Shown piece after piece: positions 1 through 11,515 of a stretch of DNA of 45,145 bases. This stretch comes from Parachlorella kessleri (taxonomy: Eukaryota; Chlorophyta; Trebouxiophyceae; Chlorellales; Chlorellaceae). Position 1 is the stretch's first letter. Every line of letters starts with the position of its first letter. The position numbers were made by a program, and so were the translations under genes. The stretch is from the NCBI GenBank assembly GCA_001598975.1, contig BBXU01001171.1, forward strand, positions 1-45,145. The letters are read 5' to 3'. Under the pieces are notes generated by a model. It had not been told where the DNA came from, ran no database searches, and worked only from the letters and a program-made list of their open reading frames with translations.

Positions 1-480
1 AGGGGGGGTTCCTGCGTAACAAACATGACAAAGGCCAGGTGGCGGAAGGGACGGCAGGTGTCTAGCCGACATGAAGGGGATGGAGAAGAATTGTAGTAGG
101 AATCTGGCACTTCTCATGAACCCATGTGATACTTGCCGCTGTGTAAACCATGGTGGGCGGAGGGCACGTGGGTTGGGGAGTCCCAGCCTGACATGGGGAA
201 GTTGCAAGGGAGGCACGCCTCGCGTCGCAAGCCAAGCACAAGCCAGGCCCAGGTTTCGTCCGGCGTGAGGGGCGGCCCCTCACGGCCCTGCTGCACCCCT
301 CCCACCGTGCAAATGGTGAACCCAGCCCGCCCGCCCCCGGGCGGCTGCCTATATCAAGACTAGGTCTACGAAGACGGTTTGTGTCTTGTACCTGCTTGAC
401 GGCAGCAGCAAGCAGGTGGAGCCCTTACAGCTTGCCCAGCTTCTGATGGAGTTTTTTTTTTGTCTGGGTTGTGCTTGCAG
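1..480 (+). other. Intron 5' of the first visible RWA exon
   Basis: No exon could be placed here. The acceptor at 471-480 ends in CAG, and the exon starting at 481 begins mid-codon, needing one base from an upstream exon. The hydrophobic stretch that precedes this exon in RWA proteins is not readable in any frame of 1-480, so the earlier exons must lie to the left of the window. Open frames here show no family motif. Confidence 0.6.
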
Positions 481-3215
481 AGTGGTACTTCCGCTCCAGC
501 CTGGACCGGTACATCTGGATCTGGGGCATGGTCTGTGCCTACGTGCACCCCACCTGGGACAAGTTCCTGCAGCGTGTGGACAGCATGCAGCCCGCGCTGC
601 GCCGCGCTGTGCGGGCGGGCATGATGGCAGGTGCGGTGAAGGGTTCACCGTGCTCGCGGCGAGGTGTTTGGGTTAGGCTTTATGATCTGTGGTTGTGTGT
701 TAGGGTCGAGGGTTAGTAAGCCTTCAGGGAGTCCAGGGAGTTGTAGGTGGGTGGGGGAGTACCAGGCTTTCCTGCCTGGTGCTGACAAGCCAGGGGGGCA
801 GTGCAGCGGAGTCTTGTGAGGGGTGCACGACTCGTGTGTGCGCGCAGCCCATCCCGCACCGTCCGTGTACCCAAAAGACATCAAAGCATTGTGTGCAAAT
901 TGTGTGCGAGCCATGCCTCCTTCATGCTTGGACACTAGACCCCTGCCATGCCCCTGAGGCCGGCATGCCACCCCCCTGCTGTGCCCGCCGCGCTGCAGGC
1001 GCGCTAGCGGCTGGGTATGTGTGGTACACCCACTCCGCAGCCTAGTGCTGAACACCCTGGTGCATGCCATGTCTCCTCCATGTATTGACACTAGCCCTCT
1101 GCCATGTCCCTGAGACTAGCATGCCCGGCCCGCTGGAGGCGCTCTGCCGGTGGGATCTGTGTGGTACTCTCACAAATACACACTGCCATGTCCCTGAGCC
1201 AGGCCCCTGCTGCGCCTGTCCCCGCTGCAGGCGCTCTGCTGGTGGGGTATGTGTGGTACACCCACGTATACACTCTCCCCAAGCTGGAGTACAACAAGCT
1301 GCACCCCTACACATCCTGGATACCCATCACAGGTGGGGGTCATCATAGTACTTGTGAAATTAGAGTTACACCTCCTGGGTACCCGGCACAAGTGGGGGCC
1401 ACCCTTGTGAGGATGTGACCGTACCTATGCCTTCCGTGCCTGGCACTTCTGGGGCATGCGGTGGGCCAAGGCAGCGAGCCATCCGGCTGAAAAGCTGAAA
1501 AGGGGCTGCCGGGGGCTTGTGCCACTGTTGTGGCTCGGGCAGCGTATCTCTTCCTTTGCCACCTGTGATGCATGGCAGGACTTGCGACATTTGAGCCCTG
1601 CACGGCAGGAGCCTGCAGGTTAGCTTTTGTTTGCAAGTGGCTGTTCCGACGCAGCGTTGCCGCGCAGCTGAGCTTGTCCTCTTGTTGGTGGGGGTTTCGC
1701 TTGCGCCTTAGAGAAACTGTTGTCCACCACCACCAAGTCTGCTACTGGCCACCTGAGTGTTTTGGCGTGCAAGGAGCTCTGACGCCCTTGCTGATGTGTG
1801 AATGCCTGAGCACCTGACCTGCTTGGTGCCCAACACAGGCACTGCCGCATGTCATCGGCCCCGGCGGCACGGTTTGGTCTGGCAAACCCAGCCGCCATGG
1901 TCCTGAACTGCATGCACAGTCAATCGCTATGTCCCCCACATTTTTGGTCGCACCTCCAGGGCTGGACGCTGTGTGTGCTGCAGTATTCATAGTACTGCGC
2001 AATATGACCCCGCCACTGCGGCTGTGGAGCATGAGCCTGTACGGCTGGCTGGGCTGCATCACGCTGGAGACATGTGAGGCCCGGCTGCTGCTTGTTGCTC
2101 TCGTCACCAGTCCTTTTTGCAAGCTCCAGAGCGGGAGGGGGAAGGGATGGGACATTGGTGCTGTTGTTTGTCGGATGGGAAGCAAGACCAGCAGGAGAGG
2201 GGCTCACCACGTCGCATTGGGCGCTGCTGATTCACCATGTGGGGGTGTCAAGGGCGCTCCTGGTAGCTGGGTGGTGCGTCGGGATGGCAGCAGGACCCCA
2301 GTGCAACTGACTTGGGCAGCTGGCTGGGAGTGCTTGAGGATGGCAGTGGAATGAGGTGGATGAAGCCAGACGGGACGGGGACAAAGCAATTCCCAGAGTG
2401 GCATCCTTCACTCGATGCTTCTCCCGGTGCAGGCGTTTGGAGGTCCCCAAATGGGTGGCGATTATGGTCCGACTCAGCCTCACCACCCCGCTCCCTTGCT
2501 GCAGACATTGGCCAGTTCCACACGTGGATGGTGACTAAGGCTGACGACGGCCAGCCCATCTACCTGCTGGTGCTGCTCCCCGGCTACCCGCTTCTCAACT
2601 TTGCCCTCGTCACAGCAAGTAAGCCTGCCTAGTGCTGACCTCACGCGGGAGAATTATCACCGAGTGGGCGGGCATGTGGTGTCTCCGACTGTGGGGCCTG
2701 GGGCCAGAGGCTGCGGCGCTGGCAACCGCCACACGCACCTGTCACTCGTCACCTCGCTTTTTCTGCCCTTCGTATGCCCACCTTCGCCTGCGTGGGGTGC
2801 TGAGCCCTCCATGCATGTGCAAGCTGGGACCTCCCGAGCCACGGGCGGGAAGCAATGACTGCGCCGTGCAACACATGGTAGAGCTTGATGTGGTGCGGTC
2901 TTTGCTACCTACAGCTGTCGCCAAGGATCTCGTACTACCTGCCCCAAGCAACACCAGGCTAGCACCAGCTCCCAGCATCTCACCCATGCTGCCCCCCCCC
3001 CCCCCCCCTCTTTCCGTCTCCCCTGTACTCCAGTTTACGTGATCCTCTCGTACCGCCTCTTCCACGTCACCAACGACCTCAAGCTGGCGGTGGTGCCCCA
3101 CGACGATAACCGGCTGCTGCTGCGCAACGCGGTCGTGGCGGCCGTGGCTGGCACGGTGGTGCTGGGCGGGGCCTTCCTCGTCACACAAGCCCGGGACCTG
3201 TTCTTCCTAAGCTAG
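481..3215 (+). CDS. RWA: RWA/CASD1-type polysaccharide O-acetyltransferase, C-terminal part
   Basis: Partial gene with five visible exons: 481-630, 1231-1332, 1984-2073, 2505-2618 and 3034-3215, stop TAG. All four introns are GT-AG and keep phase. The joined product carries the run of motifs of the multi-pass acyltransferase domain of Cas1p/RWA proteins: [17 protein letters not shown], then [30 protein letters not shown] and [12 protein letters not shown]. Known members sit in the Golgi membrane and supply acetyl groups for wall polysaccharide or sialic acid acetylation. The N-terminal part is off the window. The last exon ends a few residues after the final predicted membrane helix, as in plant members. 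The gene converges on the TrmJ-like gene. Odd: the acceptor of exon 1231-1332 and the terminal coding end are both present in extra degenerate copies (separate entries). The intron before the last exon has a run of 17 C. Confidence 0.93.
908..1272 (+). repeat. Three copies of an intron-exon junction (RWA)
   Basis: A unit of up to about 130 nt recurs at about 908-1041, 1063-1180 and 1182-1272. Each copy contains gccatg(t/c)ccctgag, then a C-rich tract, then the start of the exon encoding [12 protein letters not shown]. The last copy carries the acceptor used at 1230. The first copy still has an intact ctgcag acceptor and reads [12 protein letters not shown] before running into a stop near 1043. 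The second has lost the acceptor (ctggag) and has several substitutions. Confidence 0.85.
2992..3008 (+). repeat. Poly(C) run in a polypyrimidine tract
   Basis: Seventeen consecutive C lie about 25 nt upstream of the acceptor of the last RWA exon, forming part of its pyrimidine tract. Confidence 0.9.
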
Positions 3216-3461
3216 GGCTGGTGTCTGGCAGGGACCTGTTATGGGATGAGTCAGCTGCGCCGTGCTGGGCGGGGCCTTCCTGGTCACACAAGCCCGGGAC
3301 TTGTTCTTCCTAAGCTAGTCAGCGTGCTGGGGTCTGGCAGGGGCTGTTCCTCCTGTGCTAGGGCTGGGGTCTGGCAGGGACCTGTCATGGGAGGAGTCAA
3401 CTGTGTGCTGGGCGGGGCCTTCCTGGTCACACAAGCCCGGGACATGTCTTCCCTGCGCCAG
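3159..3461 (+). repeat. Three copies of the RWA terminal coding segment
   Basis: The last 57 nt of the RWA coding sequence (3159-3215, starting gtgctgggcggggcc and ending in ctaagctag) recur almost unchanged at 3262-3318, including the TAG. They recur with more decay at 3405-3461. The spacers (3217-3258 and 3360-3404) are copies of each other, with tctggcagggacctgt in common. All copies after the first lie beyond the stop codon, in the expected 3' UTR. Confidence 0.9.
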
Positions 3462-4879
3462 TGCTGGTAATTGTGCTTGGGTCCAGCCGGGCTGCAGCAT
3501 ATGGCGTCCTTGTTGGCAGTGGCAGGGAGTGTGAGCAGCCAGACCTGCGGTGGAGCCAACCTGGACCTGGCGGCATGCAAAGGGGTGCTGCTTGGGGTGC
3601 TTGCGCTGATTGCTGTGGCAGGGCCTTGTTAGCCCCCGCAGGGAAGCCTGTGTGACAGCTTGCACGGTCTGCCGTCACTGCCGGTTGTGTGGCAGTAGGG
3701 GACAGGGTTATGGCTGACCTGGTTACCGAGGTTCTTGCGCACACGGCTGCAGCCACCCCTGGCTAGGGTGCTGCTCCCAGCCTCCATCTCTTGTGGGCGC
3801 CCACAAGCCGGCTTGAAGCACAGCGAGTTGCATGTCGTGGACGAGTGCAGAGCGCAGTTGGTTAATGCATGGCCGCCATCGGTCGCTAGTGGGTGGGGGT
3901 TGTGTTGTGTGTACAACAGTGGGCGCCACCTGGGCGCAGAACTGGTGTGTAGGCAGGCCCAGCGCAGGAGTGGCTGTGCTGCTGCCTGTTGGACATAGCT
4001 ATACCGAGTCGGCACACGTGGCAGAGGAGGCAAGGCAACAAGACTGCACTGCATTCTGGACGGATTGTGAGTGTTGGGGTAATGGCAGCGTGTAGTGCAG
4101 GCAGAGGTTGTGTAGCTGAGGCCCGTCGGTGTCTAGGATGCACCTTTTCCCTTCTACTGCGCCCGTTGATCCCACACGGTGGGTTGTGTAACTTAAGCAG
4201 TTGTGGCATTATGGAGACCAGGTAGGGAAGGGGGCTGAGTATGGTTCTTGATTGCTGGAGCCGAGTGCAGGCAAGGGGCTAGCCACCTTTAAACAGCACT
4301 ACTCAGACTGCCGAGGCTGAATTGTTATTCCACAGGAGTACTGCTCCCTTGCGGCTGTCATTTCTTGGAATATTACTGGTTTTGGTTTGTGTTGGGGGCT
4401 TCCTCGCTAGCCATGATACCTTGCCCCTGTAAGTTGCAGTTAGGCAAGGGAAGCTTCCCTTCAACAGGGATAAAGAAGGCAGTGCAAGGTCACCGCTAGG
4501 GCATGATGGACATCCCTGTGGAAGCTTCCCTTCCACCGGGATGGATCCTGACAAACATCGAGCCCTGCCAGAAAAGTTTCCCAACCAACAAGGAGCGTAA
4601 CTGCATCTAACCCTGCCAGCGCAGCTCAGGGGGGAGACCCAATGCATATAATGAGTGGGGAAGAGAACTACAGGACTAGAACTCAGGCAAGACTCCAATG
4701 CATTTCTTTGCAGGCAGCTCTGCCAGTTCAGCTCGCCTCTCACTCTCTGTTCGCACTACCTGCCACGCACACTAATAACTGCAACACGTCCTGTCAAGAC
4801 TGTCAGCACATCCGACCCCCACCTCTCCTCTGTTCGCATTGCCTGCCACCATCACCAAATACCTGCAGGGCAGCCTGCG
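3462..4879. other. Convergent intergenic/3' UTR region, no gene seen
   Basis: This region lies between the RWA stop and the TrmJ-like stop on the opposite strand. No frame gives a recognisable protein. TGTAA occurs on the plus strand at about 4187 and 4427, either of which could serve RWA, but the distance is long. Two small direct repeats are visible: gaagcttccctt plus flank at about 4450-4471 and 4521-4542, and ctctgttcgca(c/t)t(a/g)cctgccac near 4745 and 4829. Confidence 0.5.
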
Positions 4880-7800
4880 TCACCCTCCTCCCCTGTCCTC
4901 CGACCTGGGATCTGGATCTGATTCCCCGGCCAGCCGCCTCTCCAGCTCCTTAGCCAGCCCATGCAGGGCCCGCACCTCCACAGCGTTGGCCCTGCCCCGC
5001 AGCAGCAGCGAGCGCATGTGCCCCATGGCCTTCCTCCGGCGCCCATGCGCACCCTTGTGCCCGCCGCCGGTGCTCTCCTTGGCACTGCAGCAAAGGTGGG
5101 CAGTGATAGGCCGCACAGCAAGATGCAGGGAATGACTTGGGGCGTGCCTGAGAGCTGGTCAGCTAAGAACAGCCGTTGCCCAGGACGTCACCGTCAGCAC
5201 GAGTTGTTTGCGGCATTGTTGGCAGAAGCAGTGGCCACCTGAGCTGGGCCTCAACCAGTCAGCCAAGGCGAGCCTAGGCGCCCAAGCACCGCATGCTGAG
5301 CCTCCAGGGGATGCTTCGTGCCGGGCACTGCCCGCCGCCCAGCTCCTTGCCCCCACCTGATGCCTGCCCACTCCTCCACTAGGGGCACTCAAGAACATAA
5401 TGAAATCGCAAATAGATTATACAACATTAACCACATACAACAACATGGCATGTGCCTGCCTGCCTGCCGCCCAGCTCCTTGCCCCCACCTGATGCCTGCC
5501 CACTCCCCCACTAGCACCCAGAAACCTGGCTCGCGCCTGCCAAAGTACATCCAACCCTGTACCCCCCAACTCCCTGCACCCGCACACCTGATGCCTGCCC
5601 CCTCCAGCAGCGCCGCCCACCGGTCCAGCAGCGCCTCTAACTGGCCCTGGTCCGCCGGCGCCAGCGCTCTCCGACGCACAAACTTGGCTTGCTCTGCCGA
5701 GGATGGGGGCAGGGGGCACGTAGGTGCATGTAGGGGTGACTCCCCACCAGCGCTGCAAAGCACCCTCCGCCAGCATGGCCAGACATCTCCATGGAAAGCA
5801 CGGGCTTTACAACCAAATCCTTCCCAAACTTGCCGCTGTTACACCTAGCAGTACGCTGGGTGTACAGCCTCTAAAGCACAGGGCTTGCCCGCCAGTCAGT
5901 GTCAGCGCAGCAGGGGTGCTTGCCTCGCCAACCGCAACAAACGTTTCAGACATCAAATAACAATAGAGCAGCGCCCCCATTTGTCGTGAAACCTACGCCC
6001 CCTGCAATAGCTCCTTGACTGCAAGTCCTGAACCCAGGTGTTCCTTCTTGCCTGCCTCTAGCAAGTCTGGGCCTCCCAGCTGGTGCGTCCGCAGCTCAAA
6101 AAGCTGCGCCAGCACCACCGCGACCGCGTGGGACAAGTTGAGGCTCGGCTGGCTCCGCCCTGCGTAACAGGCGCACACACCAGATTTTCCAATCGAGTGT
6201 GTCCCCCAGTATATTTGAGTTCTATAGGGCGGCAGGGCTTGAGGAAACAACCCTGAAAGGTATTGTAGCTCCTTCTAACATCACCCACAACACATAGGCG
6301 CAGCCGGAAGGCCCGTCCTCTGGCTGCACTGTTCGACTCACGCCTGGCCACAGCCATGGGCCTACACTGAAGCGGGCACACTTTAGGCAGTACAGTTGGC
6401 AGTCTTTGCAAGGCATTGCAAGAAGGCAATGCAAGCCAGCAGTATTCGGCTAAACACACACACTAAGTGCTGAGCTTGCCTGTTGGGATGGCGCATGCGT
6501 GGCTGCACAGCAAGAGCTCGCCCTCTAGGAGCCCACTTTCTTCCCTCCCAAACACCAGGGCCAGACTGCTGTCAGCGCTCCCAGCGCCACTGCCACTGCC
6601 GAAGGGCCCGCCACTGCTGTCGACATTGTTGCTGCCGCCGCCGACACTGCTGCTTGTGTGGCTCCCGTGGCTGCCTTCCCTCAGGCGTGGCTGCGGATGG
6701 GGCTGCCGCACTGGCTGCTGCAACGATTGCTGCGGGGTTGGAAGGATGCCAGGGAAGTGGCTGAGCAGGCTTGCCAGGGAGGGGTGGGTCACCCGTCCCG
6801 CCCCAGCTCGCCTGGTGAAGCCGACGCTGCCTGCCAGCAACGCAAGCATGAGGGAAGAACCAAACGCAGAACTGTAAGCTGACGCAACAATGTTGGCAAG
6901 CTTGACTGCTGACACGACAGTGATGTCCACTGCCAACAACATGGCCCATGAGAGTACTTGCACGTACTGAACCAGTGGTGCAGAAAAAGTACGGAGAGCA
7001 AGCATTGCAAGGGCCAACTTCTGCATGAGAGCACCCTTTGCTAGCCACATCTAAAGCCCTGGCCAGCAAGCCCGCACACTCATACCCCAAATTTCACAAC
7101 CAGGGCCAGAGGAATAGGGTCATGGCTAGGCTGCAAGCAGCGGCCTGTCACCTGTAACGTCTCTCAGGGCGTCCCTGAGGGTGGGTGCCACCCACATGGA
7201 GCCATAGACCGCAGAGCTGCAAGAAACTATCTCCACCTCCGTGCACCGCGGGTCACAGCGAGGGTCCACTAAGCACACATCATGGGCCTGTGCGCAGCAC
7301 ATGCGACAACCTATGAGAGGCAATAGCAGGCATCCTCACAGCAGACGAGGAGCAGCGCGGGGGGTGCGGCGTGACAGAGCATTGCAAAGGGCGCTAGAAC
7401 GAAGGGACAGCAGGAAGAACTGGGGGGGCTAGACACTGCCCTACAAGAACACATTAATGACAGTCACTTGGAAGGCATGTGGTGCAGCTGTGGGCAGAGA
7501 CTGAGGCTTACCTCGAAGTTCTCGGCTACCCGCAGAACTGCCCCAATATTGGCAGGAGTCTTCGGGGATACCAACACTACCCGAACTCCCGACAGGAGGA
7601 GCTCTGGCACCTGCAGTCACTACTGAGCAGGGTATACAGCGCCAGCCGTGGCACTTGGTGACTGCCTGGGGTGTTCGTGAGTTCAGGTCTATACATCACT
7701 TTCTGCTTCCCAAGACTCCATCAACCTGAAGTGGGGTTGGAGTAGGGATGCGCACGCACCTCCGTAACAGAGGCTCTGCATATATTGACAGTGAACGCAG

Positions 7801-7930
7801 GGCTCAGGCGTCCGGTGCTAATTCTTGGGCACATGTGCGCATGTCTGCGACGCCATGTTCTCAACTCACTGCGGCTGCCTGCCCTACATCTGATATGCAT
7901 TGCCCTGCTCACTACAGATACGCTGTACAT
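4880..7930 (-). CDS. SpoU-family RNA 2'-O-methyltransferase, TrmJ-like, probably organellar
   Basis: Seven exons, in transcript order: 7760-7930, 7512-7610, 7152-7287, 6480-6830, 6052-6159, 5588-5693 and 4880-5084. They total 1176 nt, 391 aa, and phase is kept throughout. Residues 1-57 are Arg/Ser-rich like a transit peptide. SPOUT motifs follow in order: VSPKTPANIGAVLRVAENF (about 71-89), LVDPRCDPR, LVFGREESGL (about 227-236) and PSLNLSHAV. A C-terminal helical part ends MRSLLLRGRANAVEVRALHG, matching the TrmJ tail. Known TrmJ methylates ribose at tRNA position 32, but the target here is inferred. A Ser/Gly/Gln-rich insert of about 70 residues precedes the FGRE motif. Introns 4 and 5 need GC donors (6478-6479, CAG|GCAAGC; 6050-6051, CAG|GCAAGA). 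The donor of exon 6 has extra copies in the following intron. The gene is convergent with RWA and its promoter abuts the VTT gene. Confidence 0.9.
5326..5606 (-). repeat. Three copies of an exon-intron donor junction (TrmJ-like)
   Basis: The 3' end of exon 6 and its donor (plus strand 5570-5606, core acctgatgcctgccc) recur inside the next intron at 5461-5510 and 5326-5381. Those two copies are nearly identical to each other. Read on the minus strand, each copy gives GGCAGGCATCAG followed by GTG, so each keeps a usable-looking donor. Confidence 0.85.
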
Positions 7931-8239
7931 ACCTGAAAATGCACGCCGTTGGTTCATGCATGGCCATCGTCTCACTGGCGGGACGAAAAATGCTCCAAGG
8001 GGCATCCCTTCTCGGTGCCCCCCAGTGTAGTTATTCCTGGCATCCTCTTCTTTTTCACACCGTGAGGCTCTTGTTATTGCCCCCTCCGGTCGTTAGGCAA
8101 CTGCAAGCTGGACACCAGAACAGCCACGCTGTTACTGCCTGCCTTGCTGAGGATCTCGTTATGTAGCTGTTCTGCAAGTCCCGAGCGTGAGGGGTTGACG
8201 ATCTAGCCCAGGGCTGCATCTCTGTCCGCGCGCCTAACC
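7931..8239. promoter_or_regulatory. Divergent intergenic region between TrmJ-like and VTT genes
   Basis: 309 bp separate the two start codons, so the space must hold both 5' UTRs and both promoters. I see no clear TATA element and nothing coding. Confidence 0.45.
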
Positions 8240-10579
8240 ATGGTCCAGCACAAGGCTTTCTTGGACAGGGCTCTCAGCCTGTTCCGGAGGCAGCGAGCTG
8301 TTCATGCGTCAGGGCACCCCGCACACTCGCCCCGCGGCCCCAAGTGCTGGAGCTGCGGGTGCAGAGGCTGCAGCCAAGAGTGTGGGGTGAAACTGGGGGT
8401 CAGCCTGGTGCTTATCTGCTGCATAGTTTTGGTGGCGCTGACTTTCGACGTCTCCAAACTGGAGGGTCTTTTGATGTGGGTGAAGGAAAACAAGGTCCAA
8501 GGCAGCTTGCTGTTCCTGGTAAGAGCCAGCCGCCTAGTGTTGTGCCCGCTGGAGGGGAGGAGGATGTGAAGGGGATCGGGCTGTACATATTGTCCTGTAA
8601 TACTTCTTGGCTAGGACCTGTATTCCTCCTTGGCTTTATCACCTGGTGCTTTGATTGTGCAGTATGCAGCCCCTTGCTTTCAACTAAGCAATCCGCGCAT
8701 GTCTCCAGGCACGCTCTCAATATTCATATTTGCTGTTCTATCCGTGCTGCAGACGTTGTATACCCTTGCCATCGTACTGATGGTGCCTGCGATGGTCATG
8801 GCCATGTGTGCTGGTGCTATCTTTGGCGCGCTGGCCGGCACGCTCATTGTCTGGGTAGGGAGCAGCGTGGGCCAGGTCATGGCCTTCATGGTCGGCAGGT
8901 GGGTGCCGGTTGACACTGACGGAAAGAGGCTGTACTGTGCTCAGCGCTTCACCAGGACTCCAGAGCAGCGAACAAGTCCTGCTGAGGGCTTCCTATTGAG
9001 GCTGAGCAGGGCGGAGCTGGAGCCTTTTTGTTGCCCCTATGTCCACCTGTTTGGGCGTGCCGCTTTGCTGACTGACTAGCGTGGCTGCGGGTCGGGTGCT
9101 GCTGTCTGCAGGTACCTCCTGCGGGAGATGGTGCTGCGGTACCTGACAGAGGCGTACCCCAAGTGGAGCGCGATTGACCGCGCCCTCGAGCGGGAGGGCT
9201 GGAAGCTGGTCACGCTGCTGCGGCTGAGCCCCATTGCGCCCTGGAACATCCTCAACTATGCGCTGGCGGTGACGGCGATGCCGCTGGGGCCCTACGCCCT
9301 GGCCTCCTCTCTGGCGGTGGGTGGGCTTGGGGACTAGTTGTCGGGCTGCGCGGACGGGGACTATTTCTAATGCCGCGCTGCGCGGCTGGGGAAGAGGTAG
9401 CCAAAGGCCGGCGGTGTTCAGCCAGGTCACACTATATCACCCTACTGGCAGGGTAGCTGGCGGGGCGTAGCGTAGCGCGGCACATGTGATGTGACTTCTT
9501 CAGCAGGGCGACTGGCTTGTTCGGTGGAGGAGGGAAAGGCTCCCAAGCGTGAGTTCAACCTACTCTTGGCAGGCTGAGCTAAATATGAGTTTGACCCTCT
9601 CGTCCTGCTGCTGTTGCAGGTGTTGCCGTACCTAGTCATGTTTGTGTACCTGGGCTCTTTGGCCAGAACGCTGTCAGACATTTTTGGCGGTCTTGCTGGG
9701 CCAGATACTGGAACGACAATACTGCTAGGGGCCATTTCGGGGGTGCTGATGGTGGCGATAGTGTGGTGGACAACACAGATGGCAAAGTGAGTGGCTGAGG
9801 AGCTACATGTACGATACAGATTGCGTCTGCAGGTGTTGCACTGCTTGACTGGCGTCAGGGTGTTTAGGTGACCAATCCTATGTCACCGGGGCTGCCGTAG
9901 CTGGATGAACTGGATGGCACTGAAGTAGCAATGCATGGCACTGAACTAGCAATGCACTCTGTATCATCCATCGCAGCTGAGAGTGGGCAGTATACATTGA
10001 AGTTCACATCTTTCTGGTTCCTCCCGCCGCAGGAAAGCCATTAGCGAGGCATTGGTCGATGAGGCAGACGGCCCCATAGCGGAGGGTGCGTCTGCCGAGA
10101 TGGATATGCTTTGTATGCTGCGGCGGCACCAGGGCGCCGATGCGCTGCCAGACAGCGCAGGTGGAGACCCTGATGGCGACCCAGAGGCAGCTCAATTGCG
10201 GGGTCCTGGTGGGAGGAGCGGCGGCGGTGATGCGGCAGCTGGGGAAAGCGAATTGTTATTACTCCCAGCCCAGCGGCAGCAGCAAAATAGCTCGCTGCTA
10301 GCGCAGCATGCAACGGGGCACCTGTATGGCCGTACGGACGGCCGCTCGCCACGTGGGGGCGTTGCGGCCACCGTGAGGCTGGTGGGTGGGGGCGGGGTGG
10401 GCGAGCAGCAGCAGCAACGGCAGCAGCATGAGCTGCAGCTAACCCCGCTACTGCCAGCCAAAGATGTTGTGGTGAGCACCCCGCGGGGTGGGGACAAGCA
10501 GCAGCAGGCGGAGCAGCAGAAGCCGCCGCCCCCACAACAGGTCGTGGTGGTGCCACGTGCTAGCCCCTTGGTCAGGTAG
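8240..10579 (+). CDS. VTT-domain (SNARE-associated, TVP38/TMEM64-like) membrane protein
   Basis: Five exons: 8240-8518, 8753-8898, 9112-9316, 9620-9786 and 10033-10579, 1344 nt, 447 aa, all GT-AG in phase. The start is the first ATG of the open frame and is followed by a basic, Cys-rich cytosolic stretch (CWSCGCRGC). A first membrane helix lies at about 51-70. The VTT core spans about 88-232: LYTLAIVLMVP, AGAIFGALAGTLIVWVGSS, FMVGRYLLREM, then the hallmark RLSPIAPWNILNYAL (about 179-193). One more helix, ILLGAISGVLMVAIVWW, ends near 260. Relatives act in the ER-Golgi or plastid membrane system, some as lipid scramblases, but the role here is unknown. Residues 266-447 form a long polar tail with Gln runs and Gly/Pro-rich stretches that is not part of the usual family. 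The next gene on the same strand starts 0.94 kb downstream. Confidence 0.92.
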
Positions 10580-11515
10580 GACTTCAGCAGCTGTGTGGCA
10601 GCTGGTATGGTGACTCACCATGCCAGCCCGCTACATATAGGCAGCCGCACTGGGTCACTGGTTTTTGCATGGTAACATTCAATGAGTGGACAGTTCGGTG
10701 ACGCAAGGCAAGCATTTGTGTGACTATTTTGCAGCCTGCAAGAGGTTATCGTCATTACCATACATTTGCAGAATCTCGACCTACCCTCTTTTGGCCCCTG
10801 AGCAAGTTGCACTTCAGCCTGGCATTGCAGGGTGTTCTGCATGTTTTTTTGTTGCTGCGAGTGTGGGGAGCTGCCATAAGTTTCTCTTCATGTTAGTGCG
10901 TCAGCACTGCGTAATTTCGAGTCAAAAAAGGCCAGCTTTGCTCCTTGTACCAGTGGTGCGGCCCATATGGGCGTCCCGTATGCACTTACCTCTAGGTCGC
11001 TTGCCACTGCGTGCTTGGTTTTCAGCGAGTGAGCCAAGAAACCCGCTTCCTTGCGGCAAGACCTCCTGCTTCCAAGAACTGACTGCCGGTCAGTGGTGCA
11101 GCCCAGCGAAATATCTGAGCTACGCCACTTCGTGCTATGTTTGTAGTATTGCTACGCCCAGAGGCAGGAGGATAAGGGCTATGTATGGAACACACCTTGA
11201 TTTGTTTGGGAGCGGCAGGCATGGCCATGGGAGAAGGTAGTGCCCTCCATGTTGCCACGTCATTCAGCTGCCCAGCAGGTCAAAATGCGCGTTACACGAT
11301 ACGCCAGGCTGACGCGAGGTACCTTAGTATTGATAGTAGCGAATGTATATCTTCGTGTCTGATATGATTTGTTCAAACGCCGCTTGTGAAACACAGGCCT
11401 TAACCGCCGTTCCCAGTCGTGTACCGGCCGCAGCGTTTGTTTATGTGATGTTTCGTTCAGGCCTTGTATGATCATCCCATAACCGGGCGAGCTTCAGATT
11501 GCGTCCTTTAAACTG
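10580..11515. other. Intergenic, no gene seen
   Basis: 936 bp between two plus-strand genes, presumably the VTT 3' UTR followed by the U-box promoter. Lower GC than the exons. No TGTAA and no coherent coding frame was found on either strand. Confidence 0.5.

Noticed and set aside
71..363. An upstream RWA exon in 1-470
   Set aside because: No frame gives the hydrophobic residues expected before EWYFRS, and no donor in a suitable phase follows.
7241..7661. Plus-strand open frames opposite the TrmJ-like exons
   Set aside because: They are antisense shadows of exons 2 and 3, which carry the SPOUT motifs on the minus strand.
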